A program made the translations under genes and the position numbers. Below the pieces are notes generated by a model, which was not told the DNA's origin, ran no database searches, and worked only from the letters and a program-made list of their open reading frames with translations. Positions 24,986-33,498 of a stretch of 51,658 nucleotides of DNA are shown piece by piece; the stretch's first letter is position 1; the number at the start of each line of letters is the position of its first letter. The DNA comes from Sedimenticola selenatireducens DSM 17993 (GTDB lineage Bacteria > Pseudomonadota > Gammaproteobacteria > Chromatiales > Chromatiaceae), in assembly GCF_000428045.1 (NCBI RefSeq), contig NZ_KE386616.1, positions 31,942 through 83,599 of the forward strand, read 5' to 3'.

Positions 24986-26275
24986 ATGAACGCTGTAGCC
25001 TTTCCACCACTGCGCCTGGCCTGGATGATCTGGGGCCTTGGTGCCGCACTCTACCTGATCGGTTTTTATCAGCGGGTGGCTCCCGGCGTAATGACCACCG
25101 AGTTGATGACTGATTTCCAACTCAATGCGACCGCGTTGGGTAATCTGTCTGCGTTCTATTTTTACAGCTATGTGGCCATGCAGGTGCCGACCGGGCTGCT
25201 GGCGGATCATTGGGGGCCCCGGCGCCTGCTGGCCAGCGGGGCGTCCATTGCGGGCCTGGGGACGCTGCTGTTTGCCATGGCGCCGGATGCGTTGTGGGCC
25301 AATCTGGGCCGACTGTTGATTGGCGGTTCGGTGGCAGTGGCCTTCGTCGGCATGCTGAAGCTGGCGGGGCACTGGTTGCCGCCCAAGCAGTATTCGCTGG
25401 CTTCCGGCATGGCACTGTTCTGTGGTGTGGTGGGCGCGGTGTTTGCCGGGGTGCCGCTGCGTTTGCTGGTGGATGCCTTTGGCTGGCGTCCGGTGATGCT
25501 GGTCTCTGCTGTGGTGGCCTTTATCGTCGCCCTGGCTATCTGGCTGCTGGTCCGGGATGACCCGACGGAGAAGGGTTATGCCAGTCATGCTATCGCCCAT
25601 GATGATCAAGCCGGCCATCAAGACAAGGGCGTGATGGCCGGTATCCGGGCAGTGCTGGGGTATCGCAATACCTGGCTGCTCTATTTCATCCCGGGAGCCG
25701 GGGTTGGCAGTGTGCTGACCTTTGCCGGACTCTGGGGCGTGCCGTTTCTCACCACCCACTATGGGCTGGAGAAGACGACCGCCGCCGCCATCTGCTCGGC
25801 ACTACTGGTCTCCTGGGCGATTGGCGGGCCGGTGTTCGGCTGGCTGTCGGATCATCTTGGGCATCGCAAACCGCTTTATCTGCTGGGCTGCGTGGTTCAA
25901 CTGGCGGGTTGGTGTGTGGTGGTCCTGGTACCGGGCCTGCCGGTCTGGCTGCTGGTGTTGCTGTTGATTGTGGTCGGTTTCTTTAGCGGTAATATGATTA
26001 TCGGCTTCGCCTTTGCCCGCGAGTCCGCGCCTGCCCGTCTTGCCGGAACTGCTTCGGGACTGGTCAATATGGGGGTGATGATCGGACCCATGCTGCTGCA
26101 ACCGGCCGTGGGCTGGTTGCTGGATAGGAACTGGTCCGGGAGCATGGATAACGGGGCAAGGATTTATGGCCTGGAGGCGTACCGCAACGGCTTCAGCCTG
26201 ATGCTGGCGTGGCTTGCACTGGCGCTGGTGCTGATCCTGTTTACCCGCGAGACCCACTGTAAACAGATCGCCTGA
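24986..26275 (+). CDS. Major facilitator superfamily transporter
   Basis: A 429-residue protein with about 12 hydrophobic segments and the MFS loop 2-3 motif (LLADHWGPRRLLASG). A second copy appears after the midpoint (WLSDHLGHRKPLYLLG). The central loop (~195-215) is His/Asp-rich. The layout resembles small-molecule or organic-acid permeases; the substrate is unknown. A second MFS gene (27119-28384, minus) lies nearby but is clearly different in sequence. Confidence 0.88.
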   Translation: MNAVAFPPLRLAWMIWGLGAALYLIGFYQRVAPGVMTTELMTDFQLNATALGNLSAFYFYSYVAMQVPTGLLADHWGPRRLLASGASIAGLGTLLFAMAPDALWANLGRLLIGGSVAVAFVGMLKLAGHWLPPKQYSLASGMALFCGVVGAVFAGVPLRLLVDAFGWRPVMLVSAVVAFIVALAIWLLVRDDPTEKGYASHAIAHDDQAGHQDKGVMAGIRAVLGYRNTWLLYFIPGAGVGSVLTFAGLWGVPFLTTHYGLEKTTAAAICSALLVSWAIGGPVFGWLSDHLGHRKPLYLLGCVVQLAGWCVVVLVPGLPVWLLVLLLIVVGFFSGNMIIGFAFARESAPARLAGTASGLVNMGVMIGPMLLQPAVGWLLDRNWSGSMDNGARIYGLEAYRNGFSLMLAWLALALVLILFTRETHCKQIA

Positions 26276-26301
26276 TATGGCAGAAGTAAGGAGTGTCAGA
26301 G

Positions 26302-26685
26302 ATGTCGAGTCTGGTAACAGGTTTTCATCACGTCAGCCTGATCGTGGCCGATACGGCGCGGGCGCTTGATTTTTACCAGGGGGTATTGGGGCTTACGCTT
26401 GATAATACACGTCCCGATCTGGGTTATCCGGGTGCCTGGCTGAATGTGGGAGAGCAACAGATTCATCTCCTGGAACTGCCTAACCCCGACCCGCTGAACG
26501 GCAGGCCGTCGCATGGCGGGCGTGACCGCCATTTGGCATGCCGGGTGAAAAATCTGGACCTGTTGATCGAAGCCCTGGACAGGATGGACATTGACTACAG
26601 TCTGAGTCGCTCCGGGCGAAGGGCGCTTTTTTGCCGTGATCCTGACCAGAACGCCCTGGAGTTTATCCAGCAGACTGCAATCTGA
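26302..26685 (+). CDS. VOC-family (glyoxalase-like) protein
   Basis: AAGGAG at 26287-26292 fits ATG 26302 (9-nt spacing) better than the GTG at 26293, giving 127 residues. The pattern HHVSLIVADTARALDFYQGVLGL, QIHLLELP, HLACRV and FCRDPDQNALEFIQ is a single VOC module with candidate metal ligands His, His and Glu. Such proteins include lyases, dioxygenases and resistance proteins; the reaction cannot be named. Its stop abuts the stop of the convergent ModE-like gene. Confidence 0.8.
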   Translation: MSSLVTGFHHVSLIVADTARALDFYQGVLGLTLDNTRPDLGYPGAWLNVGEQQIHLLELPNPDPLNGRPSHGGRDRHLACRVKNLDLLIEALDRMDIDYSLSRSGRRALFCRDPDQNALEFIQQTAI

Positions 26686-27033
26686 TCATTCGGCGGTTTT
26701 CTGTTCTGTCTCGTTCAGCAGTTTGAACAGGGGCCCGGCCGACTCATTCGCCTGTCGTTCCAGTCTTCGGTAATGCTCAATGAGTGCCTCGGCAAAAGGT
26801 GTGAGCGATGCACCGCCACCGCCTTTGCCGCCAACGGTGGTGTTTACCAGTGACTGACCCAGCGCCTCCTGGACGGTCTCTATCAGTTGCCAGGCACGGC
26901 GGAAGGTCATACCACACGCCTTGCCGGCACCGGAGATGCTGCCGTTATCCGCCACCGACTGAAGCAGGGCGATCTTGCCCGGTCCGATGACTGTGTCATT
27001 AAAGCGGATCTGCAGTCGAAGTTTTGTTTTCAT
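26686..27033 (-). CDS. ModE-like winged-helix regulator lacking molybdate-binding domains
   Basis: A 115-residue protein with the ModE N-terminal domain: GPGKIALLQSVADNGSISGAGKACGMTFRRAW, and the GGKGGGGASLTPFAEALIEHYR wing. ModE of E. coli has two C-terminal TOBE/MOP domains that bind molybdate. Here the protein ends after the DNA-binding and dimerisation part, so it either senses something else or works with a separate Mop protein. Single-domain ModE proteins are known. No mod transporter genes are in the window. Confidence 0.85.
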   Translation of the reverse strand: MKTKLRLQIRFNDTVIGPGKIALLQSVADNGSISGAGKACGMTFRRAWQLIETVQEALGQSLVNTTVGGKGGGGASLTPFAEALIEHYRRLERQANESAGPLFKLLNETEQKTAE

Positions 27034-27118
27034 TGAGTCGCCCGGGCGAAAACCCTGCTGTTGATTGGTTAAATATCCATGTCTATCCTAATTCAGCCGA
27101 AAAGGTGCCACAACCGTG

Positions 27119-28384
27119 TCAGGTTGATCTCATCGTGTGTGGGTCATCTTGCCGCGGACCGCGCCGATACTCACGGGCAAACCAGATAATGGCGGATGCC
27201 TGTAGCAGCAGCGCAAAACCGAATGCCGCCTGGTAGGCGATCTGGGGGTAGTGGCCGGGAGATGTCTGTGGCCAGAGATTGATAATGGCGCCGATGGTGT
27301 ACTGCAGAATAAAGATGGCGACGAATACCAGCAGGTTCATCGCCGTGTTGACCCTGCCGGCCAAGTGGCGCGGATAGTGTTGTGAAAGCACCGCGTACTG
27401 CACAATGCCGGTGGTGCCAAAGAATCCAAAGCCGATCCAGACCGGAAACAGCCACGCGGGTGAGGGACCGATAATAATCAATAGCTGAATGCCTTGAAAG
27501 ATCAGCATGCCGATGACCGAGAGCAGGATGGGCGGTACGCCGATTCTCGACAGCCGCTCTGCCAATGTACCCATCACCAGGAAGCCGGCCACCATGGCGG
27601 TGGCCACCAGAAACAGGCTGTCGGCCATGGCGGCACGCTCCAGTCCACCAATGTCCTGCAACCAGGGTCCGGCCCAGAGACTCTGGATAGAGATGAACGT
27701 GGCCTGCGACAGCATGGTCAGGGGGGCGATCATCCAGAAGAATCGGTCGGAAAATATGGCGCGCATGCCCTGCAATTGGGCTTTCAGTGTCTCCTGTTGC
27801 CTGACCTCGGTATGGTCCGGTACCAGCAGAAAAATGATAATCGATGAGAGAATCATCAGGGCGGCCAGTAATAGGAACACACCGCGCCAGTCGGTTATCG
27901 AGAGGGCGGCCTGGACTGGTGCTGTGGCTGTGATGGCCCCGACGCCGCCGGAAGCGAGAATGACCCCGTTGAGCAAGGGCAGTTTTTGTGGCTCGAACCA
28001 GAGGGTGAAGGTCTTGAAGGCGGCCATCAGGCAGGCCGAAACGCCCAGTCCGATTAACCCTCGTCCGATAATCAGATCGCCGGCACTGTCACCCAGGGCG
28101 AACAGCAGTGCGCCCGCCGCAGCCACCAGCAGCAGGAGGGATTCGATTTTTCGTGGACTGTAGCGGTCAAGCAGGATGCCCAGGGGAAGCTGGGCAGCGG
28201 CAAAGGTAAAAAAATAGGATGCCGTCAGCAGTCCCAGGGTGTCGGCCCCCAGTGAGAGTTCCGCCACCAGGTCCGGTGCCAGGACCGCATTCACTACACG
28301 GGCGAGATAGGAGAGGTAATAACCCAGCGCGAAGGGGAACAGGATGCTGAGAAACAGGTGGCGTCGGGTGAGATTGGGGTCCAA
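27119..28384 (-). CDS. Major facilitator superfamily transporter
   Basis: A 421-residue protein with about 12 membrane segments and MFS motif A-like LLDRYSPRKIESLLL. It is divergently arranged with a LysR-type gene across a 173-bp region that holds two dyad sequences, so it is a likely target of that regulator. The substrate is unknown. Confidence 0.88.
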   Translation of the reverse strand: MDPNLTRRHLFLSILFPFALGYYLSYLARVVNAVLAPDLVAELSLGADTLGLLTASYFFTFAAAQLPLGILLDRYSPRKIESLLLLVAAAGALLFALGDSAGDLIIGRGLIGLGVSACLMAAFKTFTLWFEPQKLPLLNGVILASGGVGAITATAPVQAALSITDWRGVFLLLAALMILSSIIIFLLVPDHTEVRQQETLKAQLQGMRAIFSDRFFWMIAPLTMLSQATFISIQSLWAGPWLQDIGGLERAAMADSLFLVATAMVAGFLVMGTLAERLSRIGVPPILLSVIGMLIFQGIQLLIIIGPSPAWLFPVWIGFGFFGTTGIVQYAVLSQHYPRHLAGRVNTAMNLLVFVAIFILQYTIGAIINLWPQTSPGHYPQIAYQAAFGFALLLQASAIIWFAREYRRGPRQDDPHTMRST

Positions 28385-28455
28385 GGTTTGATGCCTTCCA
28401 TTTGTCAGCAGATCAGCCGGACTATGCCATTGCCCGGTGAGTCAATACAAGCTGA

Positions 28456-28505
28456 TGTTAAATGGGAACATCGGTTGCAATCGAAAATAATGCGCAATAA
28501 TTGCG
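28456..28505. promoter_or_regulatory. Candidate LysR operator sites in divergent MFS/lysR region
   Basis: TGTTAAATGGGAACA at 28456-28470 is a LysR-box-like dyad whose ends (TGTT ... GAACA) match the azoR upstream palindrome. CGCAATAATTGCG at 28493-28505 is a perfect 13-bp palindrome with a central A, 52 bp before the LysR start. Both sit where an autoregulated LysR protein would bind. Confidence 0.4.
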
Positions 28506-28557
28506 GGATGCGTTACCGTATTGCCAAACGGCAGTATCAGATGAAGGGCGGATATGT

Positions 28558-29451
28558 ATGCTGGATTTCAATGAAATGGTGATCTTTGTGAAAGTGGTGG
28601 AGGCGCAGGGTTTTACCGCCGCCGCAACCAACCTGGGTCTGCCCAAATCGACCGTCAGCCGAAAGATCAGTGAGTTGGAAAGCCGGTTGGGCGCACGTCT
28701 GCTGCAACGAACCACACGCAGTGTCCGGCCCACGGAACTGGGTGCACTCTACTACGAGCGTTGTGCCCGGCTGGTGACGGAGGCGGAGGAGGCGGAACGC
28801 GCCATCAGCCAGTGTCAGGAGCAGCCGCGCGGTCTGTTGCGTATCACCCTGCCGGTGGATATCGGTATTTCCATTATGTCGGCCGTTACCCGCGAGTTTA
28901 TGCAGCAGTATCCGGAGATCCGATTGCAAGTGGATATCTCCGACCGTTACGTGGACCTGGTGGGTGAGGGGTTTGACCTGGCCATTCGTGCCGGGGTGCT
29001 GGAAGATTCCACCCTGGTGGCGCATCGGCTCTATACCGACCGGATGCTGGTCTGCGCAACACCGGGCTATTTTAAACAGAGGGGGATTCCCCGCTCCCCG
29101 GAGGATCTGAAGCAGCATGATTGCGTCGTGTTCTCCGCGCAGCACAGCAGTGAAACACTCAAATTCAGTCGGCCGCGAGGAGAGGTGGTGGTGGAGATTA
29201 GCGGGCGAATTGGCATTAATAACCTGAATGCCATTCGTGGGGTCTGCCTGACGGGCGCAGGTATTGGCCTGCTACCGGAACTGCACTGCCAGGACTTGAT
29301 TGCCACAGGCGAACTGGTCTCGGTGCTGGATGACTGGAGGGTCCGTGAGGGGGGGATTTATGCCGTCTATCCGTCACCCCGGCATCTGACCCCCAAGGTC
29401 AGGGCCTTCATCACTTTCCTGGACCGGCATTTCAGCAATCTTCCCCACTAA
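28558..29451 (+). CDS. LysR-family transcriptional regulator
   Basis: ATG 28558 (MLDFNEMVIFVKVVEAQGF) gives 297 residues; the longer frame adds a Cys-rich non-family extension. The N-terminal LysR helix-turn-helix (FTAAATNLGLPKSTVSRKISELESRLGARLL) and the substrate-binding domain (IRLQVDISDRYVDLVGEGFDLAIRAGVL) are complete. It belongs to the CrgA/DsdC-like branch with the SxVSRxIxxLE helix. It is followed by azoR, cytochrome b561 and yceI genes in the same direction, which are its likely targets along with the divergent MFS gene. Confidence 0.9.
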   Translation: MLDFNEMVIFVKVVEAQGFTAAATNLGLPKSTVSRKISELESRLGARLLQRTTRSVRPTELGALYYERCARLVTEAEEAERAISQCQEQPRGLLRITLPVDIGISIMSAVTREFMQQYPEIRLQVDISDRYVDLVGEGFDLAIRAGVLEDSTLVAHRLYTDRMLVCATPGYFKQRGIPRSPEDLKQHDCVVFSAQHSSETLKFSRPRGEVVVEISGRIGINNLNAIRGVCLTGAGIGLLPELHCQDLIATGELVSVLDDWRVREGGIYAVYPSPRHLTPKVRAFITFLDRHFSNLPH

Positions 29452-29495
29452 TCAGGTGCTGTCCCTATGGTTCACTGCGCCCCATTTCGGGCTAT

Positions 29496-29513
29496 TGTTC
29501 CATATATGGAACA
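29496..29513. promoter_or_regulatory. 18-bp palindrome upstream of azoR
   Basis: TGTTCCATATATGGAACA is a perfect 18-bp palindrome 89 bp upstream of the azoR start. Its TGTT/AACA ends recur in the dyad at 28456-28470 before the LysR gene. It is a good candidate operator for that regulator. Confidence 0.5.
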
Positions 29514-29601
29514 TAGTTTTTGAAAAAACCCATCTAATCATGAAATAGAGACAATGCTACGCTCTCCTCCAAGTTGACCAGTTCCCAAGAGAGGGCGTGA
29601 C

Positions 29602-30210
29602 ATGAACAGAAAACGGCTACTCCACATCGACACCAGTGCCCGTCTGACCGGCTCCGATTCACGCAGACTCAGCGCCCAGTTTGTCCGTCAGTGGGTGGAC
29701 AACCATCCCGAATATCAGGTCATGGAACGGGACCTGGTCAGTAAACCACTGCCCCATCTGGATGACGCCATGTTGGCAGCCATGATGAGTCCCCCGGAAC
29801 AACATACGCCCGAGATGACGCGGATCGCGGATCGAATCAATCTGCTGATTGATGAATTCCTATCGGCGGATGCAGTGGTACTGGGTGTGCCAATGTACAA
29901 CCTGGGCATCCCGTCCACGCTGAAGGCTTACATCGACCATATCGTCATGGCTGGCCGCACTTTCGCCTATACGGACAAGGGCGCGGTCGGACTGGTGCCG
30001 GATAAACCGGTATTTATTATTACCGCACGCGGTGGCATGCACAGTGGCGCCAGCACTGATCAGCAGGCCCCCTACCTGCAGACCCTGTTCAATTTCCTTG
30101 GCATTAAGCAGGTGAACTTTATCCATTCGGAAGGGCTCAATATGGGGGATGAAATGCGTCGCCAGGGGATCGAAAGCGCCCAGGCAGAGATTGGCCGTTA
30201 TGCCGCCTGA
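29602..30210 (+). CDS. azoR: FMN-dependent NADH-azoreductase
   Basis: A 202-residue flavodoxin-fold quinone/azo reductase. The N-terminal LLHIDTSARLTGSDSRRLS phosphate loop, VPMYNLGIPSTLKAYIDHI and ITARGGMHSG blocks are those of AzoR. These enzymes reduce quinones and azo compounds by two electrons with NADH and protect against thiol and quinone stress. LysR-azoR-b561-yceI order suggests an electrophile-response unit. Confidence 0.9.
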   Translation: MNRKRLLHIDTSARLTGSDSRRLSAQFVRQWVDNHPEYQVMERDLVSKPLPHLDDAMLAAMMSPPEQHTPEMTRIADRINLLIDEFLSADAVVLGVPMYNLGIPSTLKAYIDHIVMAGRTFAYTDKGAVGLVPDKPVFIITARGGMHSGASTDQQAPYLQTLFNFLGIKQVNFIHSEGLNMGDEMRRQGIESAQAEIGRYAA

Positions 30211-30247
30211 ATCGGGCGTGTGCCTCGAAGGGATAAAGGAAGTGAGG

Positions 30248-30805
30248 ATGAGGTTTGCTAACACCCGACAAGCTTATGGGGTAATCAGTATCGGACTGCA
30301 CTGGTTGATAGCGCTACTGGTCATTGGTCTGTTCCTGCTAGGCCTCTACATGACCAGTCTCGATTACTACGATCCGTGGTATCAGGCGGCTCCGGATATG
30401 CACCGCAGCCTTGGGATTGTTATGGTGGTATTGCTGCTGTTTCGATTACTCTGGCGGCTCATCAGTCCGCTGCCGGAGCCGGTCGGCAACGATCCCCGAA
30501 TACTGCGGCGCGCGGCTGAACTGGTCCATTGGGGGCTCTACCTGCTGCTGTTTGCCATTGCCATTAGCGGCTATCTCATCTCAACTGCTGACGGCCGCGG
30601 TATCGAGGTGTTCGGCTGGTTCACGCTACCGGCGCTGCTTCCGGCCATTGACAATATGGAGGATGTGGCAGGGGAGATTCACTGGGTGCTGGCGGTCGTC
30701 ATGATGACGCTGGTCGGCGTACACAGCCTGGCCGCGCTCAAGCATCACTTCATTGATCGGGATGCTACCCTGATGCGAATGCTCGGCAGGCCGCGGCGCT
30801 CGTAA
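30248..30805 (+). CDS. Cytochrome b561-type membrane protein
   Basis: ATG 30248 behind AAGGAAGTGAGG gives 185 residues with four membrane helices. The haem-b ligand pattern is that of the bacterial b561/YceJ family: His in GLHWLIALLV, MHRSLGI, LVHWGLYLL and EIHWVLAV. It would move electrons between quinol and a periplasmic or membrane partner. It is followed by a yceI gene, as in the E. coli yceJ-yceI pair. Confidence 0.88.
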   Translation: MRFANTRQAYGVISIGLHWLIALLVIGLFLLGLYMTSLDYYDPWYQAAPDMHRSLGIVMVVLLLFRLLWRLISPLPEPVGNDPRILRRAAELVHWGLYLLLFAIAISGYLISTADGRGIEVFGWFTLPALLPAIDNMEDVAGEIHWVLAVVMMTLVGVHSLAALKHHFIDRDATLMRMLGRPRRS

Positions 30806-30858
30806 TAATAAGAGTGATTTATTCAAAGACACGCATATTCAATTTCCAAGGAGACAAC

Positions 30859-31437
30859 ATGAAAAAACATCTGCTGGTTTCACTTCTGACGATCGCCGGG
30901 ATCGCACTCGCCGCCCCGGTATCGGCCGAGCGCTATGTCATCGATACCCAAAAGGCCCATGCCTTTGTCCAGTTCAAGATCTCCCATCTGGGTTACAGCT
31001 GGGTGCTGGGACGCTTTAACGAGTTTGAGGGGAGCTTCAACTATGACGAGAACAATCCATCCGCATCAACGGTTTCAGTAACGGTCAATCCCGCCAGCGT
31101 GGACAGCAATTTTGCCGAACGGGACAAACATGTGCGCGGCAAGGATTTCCTGAAGGTTGATGAGTTCACGACGGCGACATTCAACAGCACCGGCTATGAA
31201 GTGACGGGCGAAAACACGGCATTATTGAAAGGCGATCTGACCCTGCGCGGGATCACCAAACCGATTGTTATCGATGTCACCCAGATTGGTGCCGGTAAGG
31301 ACCCCTGGGGTGGCTACCGCCGGGGTTTTGAGGGAACCACCCGGTTGACCCTGGCGGATTTCGGGATACCAATGGATCTGGGCCCGGCCTCACGCGAGGT
31401 GGAACTGTTTCTTTCTGTTGAGGGGATTCGCCAGTAG
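30859..31437 (+). CDS. yceI: YceI-family periplasmic lipid-binding protein
   Basis: ATG 30859 behind AAGGAG gives 192 residues: a 23-residue signal peptide (ending PVSAE) and the YceI lipocalin-like barrel (YVIDTQKAHAFVQFKISHLGYSWVLGRF, then RDKHVRGKDFLKVDEFTTATF and LTLRGITKPI). Family members bind polyisoprenoids or quinone-like lipids in the periplasm. Third gene of the azoR operon, ended by the hairpin at 31461. Confidence 0.93.
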   Translation: MKKHLLVSLLTIAGIALAAPVSAERYVIDTQKAHAFVQFKISHLGYSWVLGRFNEFEGSFNYDENNPSASTVSVTVNPASVDSNFAERDKHVRGKDFLKVDEFTTATFNSTGYEVTGENTALLKGDLTLRGITKPIVIDVTQIGAGKDPWGGYRRGFEGTTRLTLADFGIPMDLGPASREVELFLSVEGIRQ

Positions 31438-31460
31438 CGACTGCTTTTACCGTGGTTTAT

Positions 31461-31490
31461 GGGGCCGGCGTGACGAGTGACGCCGGCCCC
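31461..31490 (+). terminator. Strong GC hairpin after yceI
   Basis: GGGGCCGGCGT and ACGCCGGCCCC form a perfect 11-bp stem around an 8-nt loop, followed by TGTTCCTGTATT. It lies 24 bp after the yceI stop. The U-tract is weak, but the stem is very stable. Confidence 0.6.
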
Positions 31491-31588
31491 TGTTCCTGTA
31501 TTACCCCAAAAATCGGTGGGTTGATCCCCGAACGATTCAGCATCATCTGTAGTCCTATAGGGAACAGCAAGGGAGAGAAGGACAAACC

Positions 31589-32317
31589 ATGCAGATGCGA
31601 CAGCTTTTTGATAAGACTTCCAGCACTTACAGTTACCTGCTCTGGGACAAGCAGAGCCTGGAGGCGGTGATGATCGATCCGGTGCTGGATCAGTATGAGC
31701 GGGATATCCAATTAATAGAAGAGCTTGGATTGATTGTTCGATATTCACTGGAGACCCATATCCATGCCGATCACATCACCGGTGGCGGCATGTTGCGGGA
31801 GCGTTTCAACTGCCATGTCGCGGTGCATGAGAACGGGCAGGTTTCCTGTGCCGATGTCTGGCTGAAACAGGGTGACCACGTGCTGTTTGGCGATAATACC
31901 CTGAAGGTGCTGTATACTCCGGGCCATACCAATACCGATATCTGTTATCTGGCGGCTGATCGGGTGTTTACCGGTGACACGCTGCTGATTCGTGGCAGCG
32001 GCCGTACCGATTTTCAGTCCGGTGATGCCGGGCAGGCCTACGACTCAATCATGGGTAAGCTGTTTGTTCTGCCCGATAATATCCGGGTTTATCCGGCCCA
32101 TGACTATAACGGCATGACCGCCTCCACCATCGGTGAAGAGAAACGGCACAATCCCCGTCTGGGCAACAATCAGACCCGCGAGGGCTATATCCGCATCATG
32201 GATAGTATGGACTTGGAAAAACCGCAAAAGATTGATGTTGCGGTGCCGGGGAATCAGCGCTGTGGTATCAGCGCAGCCCAGGGTATGCTCAATCAGGCCG
32301 GAGTCATCAGGGAGTGA
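31589..32317 (+). CDS. ETHE1-like persulfide dioxygenase (metallo-beta-lactamase fold)
   Basis: A 242-residue metallo-beta-lactamase protein with THIHADH, the PGHTNTDICY His, GDTLLIRGSGRTDFQSGD (the characteristic ETHE1 R-G-x-G-R-T-D-F-Q segment) and YPAHDYNG. ETHE1 uses one iron held by two His and one Asp to oxidise glutathione persulfide to sulfite. This fits a sulfur-oxidising lifestyle. No rhodanese domain or gene is fused or adjacent. Confidence 0.9.
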   Translation: MQMRQLFDKTSSTYSYLLWDKQSLEAVMIDPVLDQYERDIQLIEELGLIVRYSLETHIHADHITGGGMLRERFNCHVAVHENGQVSCADVWLKQGDHVLFGDNTLKVLYTPGHTNTDICYLAADRVFTGDTLLIRGSGRTDFQSGDAGQAYDSIMGKLFVLPDNIRVYPAHDYNGMTASTIGEEKRHNPRLGNNQTREGYIRIMDSMDLEKPQKIDVAVPGNQRCGISAAQGMLNQAGVIRE

Positions 32318-32338
32318 TTTAGTCTATCAGTCCGGGTC

Positions 32339-32686
32339 CTAATCCAGTTTGGCTACACGGTCGAGGTGCTCCTGCCAGTACTGCGCCTGGTTGACACCCA
32401 ACTCATAAAGAAAACGCCAGTCATACAGCCCCGAGTTGTGGCCATCATCAAAATAGAGTTTCAGGGCGTAATTGCCGATCGGCTTGATCTCTTTGAGTAT
32501 CACATCCTGCTTGTCCAGTACCAGAATCCGGTCTTTACCGAACCGGGCTCTCACCTCCTTGGACGGGGAGAAAACCCGCAGATACTCCCAGGGAAGATGG
32601 AAACGCTCGCCGGTGTCAAAAACCACTTCGAGCGTGCGTGATTGATTGTGCAGAATAATATCTGTCGGTTTGGTCTTTGTTTGCAT
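32339..32686 (-). CDS. DUF971 protein (gamma-butyrobetaine hydroxylase-like N-terminal domain)
   Basis: ATG 32686 gives MQTKTKPTDIILHNQSRTLEV and 115 residues; a start at 32716 is possible. The protein is the stand-alone DUF971/GBBH-like_N module: LEVVFDTGERFHLPWEYLRVFSPSKEVR and GNYALKLYFDDGHNSGLYDWRFLYELG. In eukaryotic hydroxylases this module binds zinc and lies in front of the catalytic domain. Bacterial single-domain versions have been tied to iron-sulfur cluster handling, without firm proof. Confidence 0.82.
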   Translation of the reverse strand: MQTKTKPTDIILHNQSRTLEVVFDTGERFHLPWEYLRVFSPSKEVRARFGKDRILVLDKQDVILKEIKPIGNYALKLYFDDGHNSGLYDWRFLYELGVNQAQYWQEHLDRVAKLD

Positions 32687-32762
32687 GACGGATAAGATAT
32701 GGGTCAATTGAGTCAATGCAATAGTAGACCCATCGAGCGTAAACAGGAACCGGAGTGTGAAG

Positions 32763-33341
32763 ATGGAAGAGCGAATTCCGAGCAGGGAAGAGGCATTTCA
32801 GTTGTTGGCTACCTACACCAAAACCGAAAGCCTGATCAGACATGGACTGGCGGTCGAAGCAGTAATGCGCTATTTCGCCCGTCACCGTGGTGGTGATGAG
32901 GAGCAGTGGGGCATCGTGGGATTGGTACATGATCTGGATTACGAGCAATTTCCCGAGCAGCACTGCATAAAAACCGAACAGATACTGCGGGAACAGCAGT
33001 GGCCGGAATCCTATATACGGGCCGTGATCAGTCATGGCTGGGGTATCTGCACCGATGTTGAACCCATCAGCGATATGGAAAAGGTGCTTTACGCCACGGA
33101 TGAACTGACTGGATTGGTGACCACCACCGCCCTGGTGCGTCCCTCAAAAAGCGTTATGGATCTGGAGGCTAAATCGGTTATCAAGAAGTGGAAGGATAAA
33201 AGTTTTGCGGCCAAGGTGGATCGCGCCATTATCGATCGCGGGGCGGCCATGCTCGGAATGGAGAGGCGGGAGCTGATCACCCAGACCATCCTGGGCATGC
33301 GGGAGGTGGCTGAACAGATCAACCTGAAGGGATTGTCATGA
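32763..33341 (+). CDS. HD-domain phosphohydrolase-like protein
   Basis: GGAG at 32751 fits ATG 32763 (192 residues) better than the GTG at 32757. The HD motif is GLVHDLDYEQFPEQH, with a first His in LIRHGLAVEAVMRY and a downstream AVISHGWG, forming a metal site of HD hydrolases. Length and pattern match the short HDIG-type hydrolases related to HD proteins of unknown substrate. The diguanylate cyclase gene follows, but no HD-GYP signature is present, so a c-di-GMP phosphodiesterase role is not claimed. Confidence 0.8.
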   Translation: MEERIPSREEAFQLLATYTKTESLIRHGLAVEAVMRYFARHRGGDEEQWGIVGLVHDLDYEQFPEQHCIKTEQILREQQWPESYIRAVISHGWGICTDVEPISDMEKVLYATDELTGLVTTTALVRPSKSVMDLEAKSVIKKWKDKSFAAKVDRAIIDRGAAMLGMERRELITQTILGMREVAEQINLKGLS

Positions 33342-33498
33342 TCAGCCGCTGAAGGGGGCTTCATACAGAGAAAGCGGTTTCTTTATCCAGATCAATTTCA
33401 CAGGCCGACTCTTCCAATAGAATCGCCAGGAGAATGTGTGTCCATATCTCCTGAAGGCTTGGTTGGCTGATTCAGGGACGGAAGGTTGCCTGTCTAAT

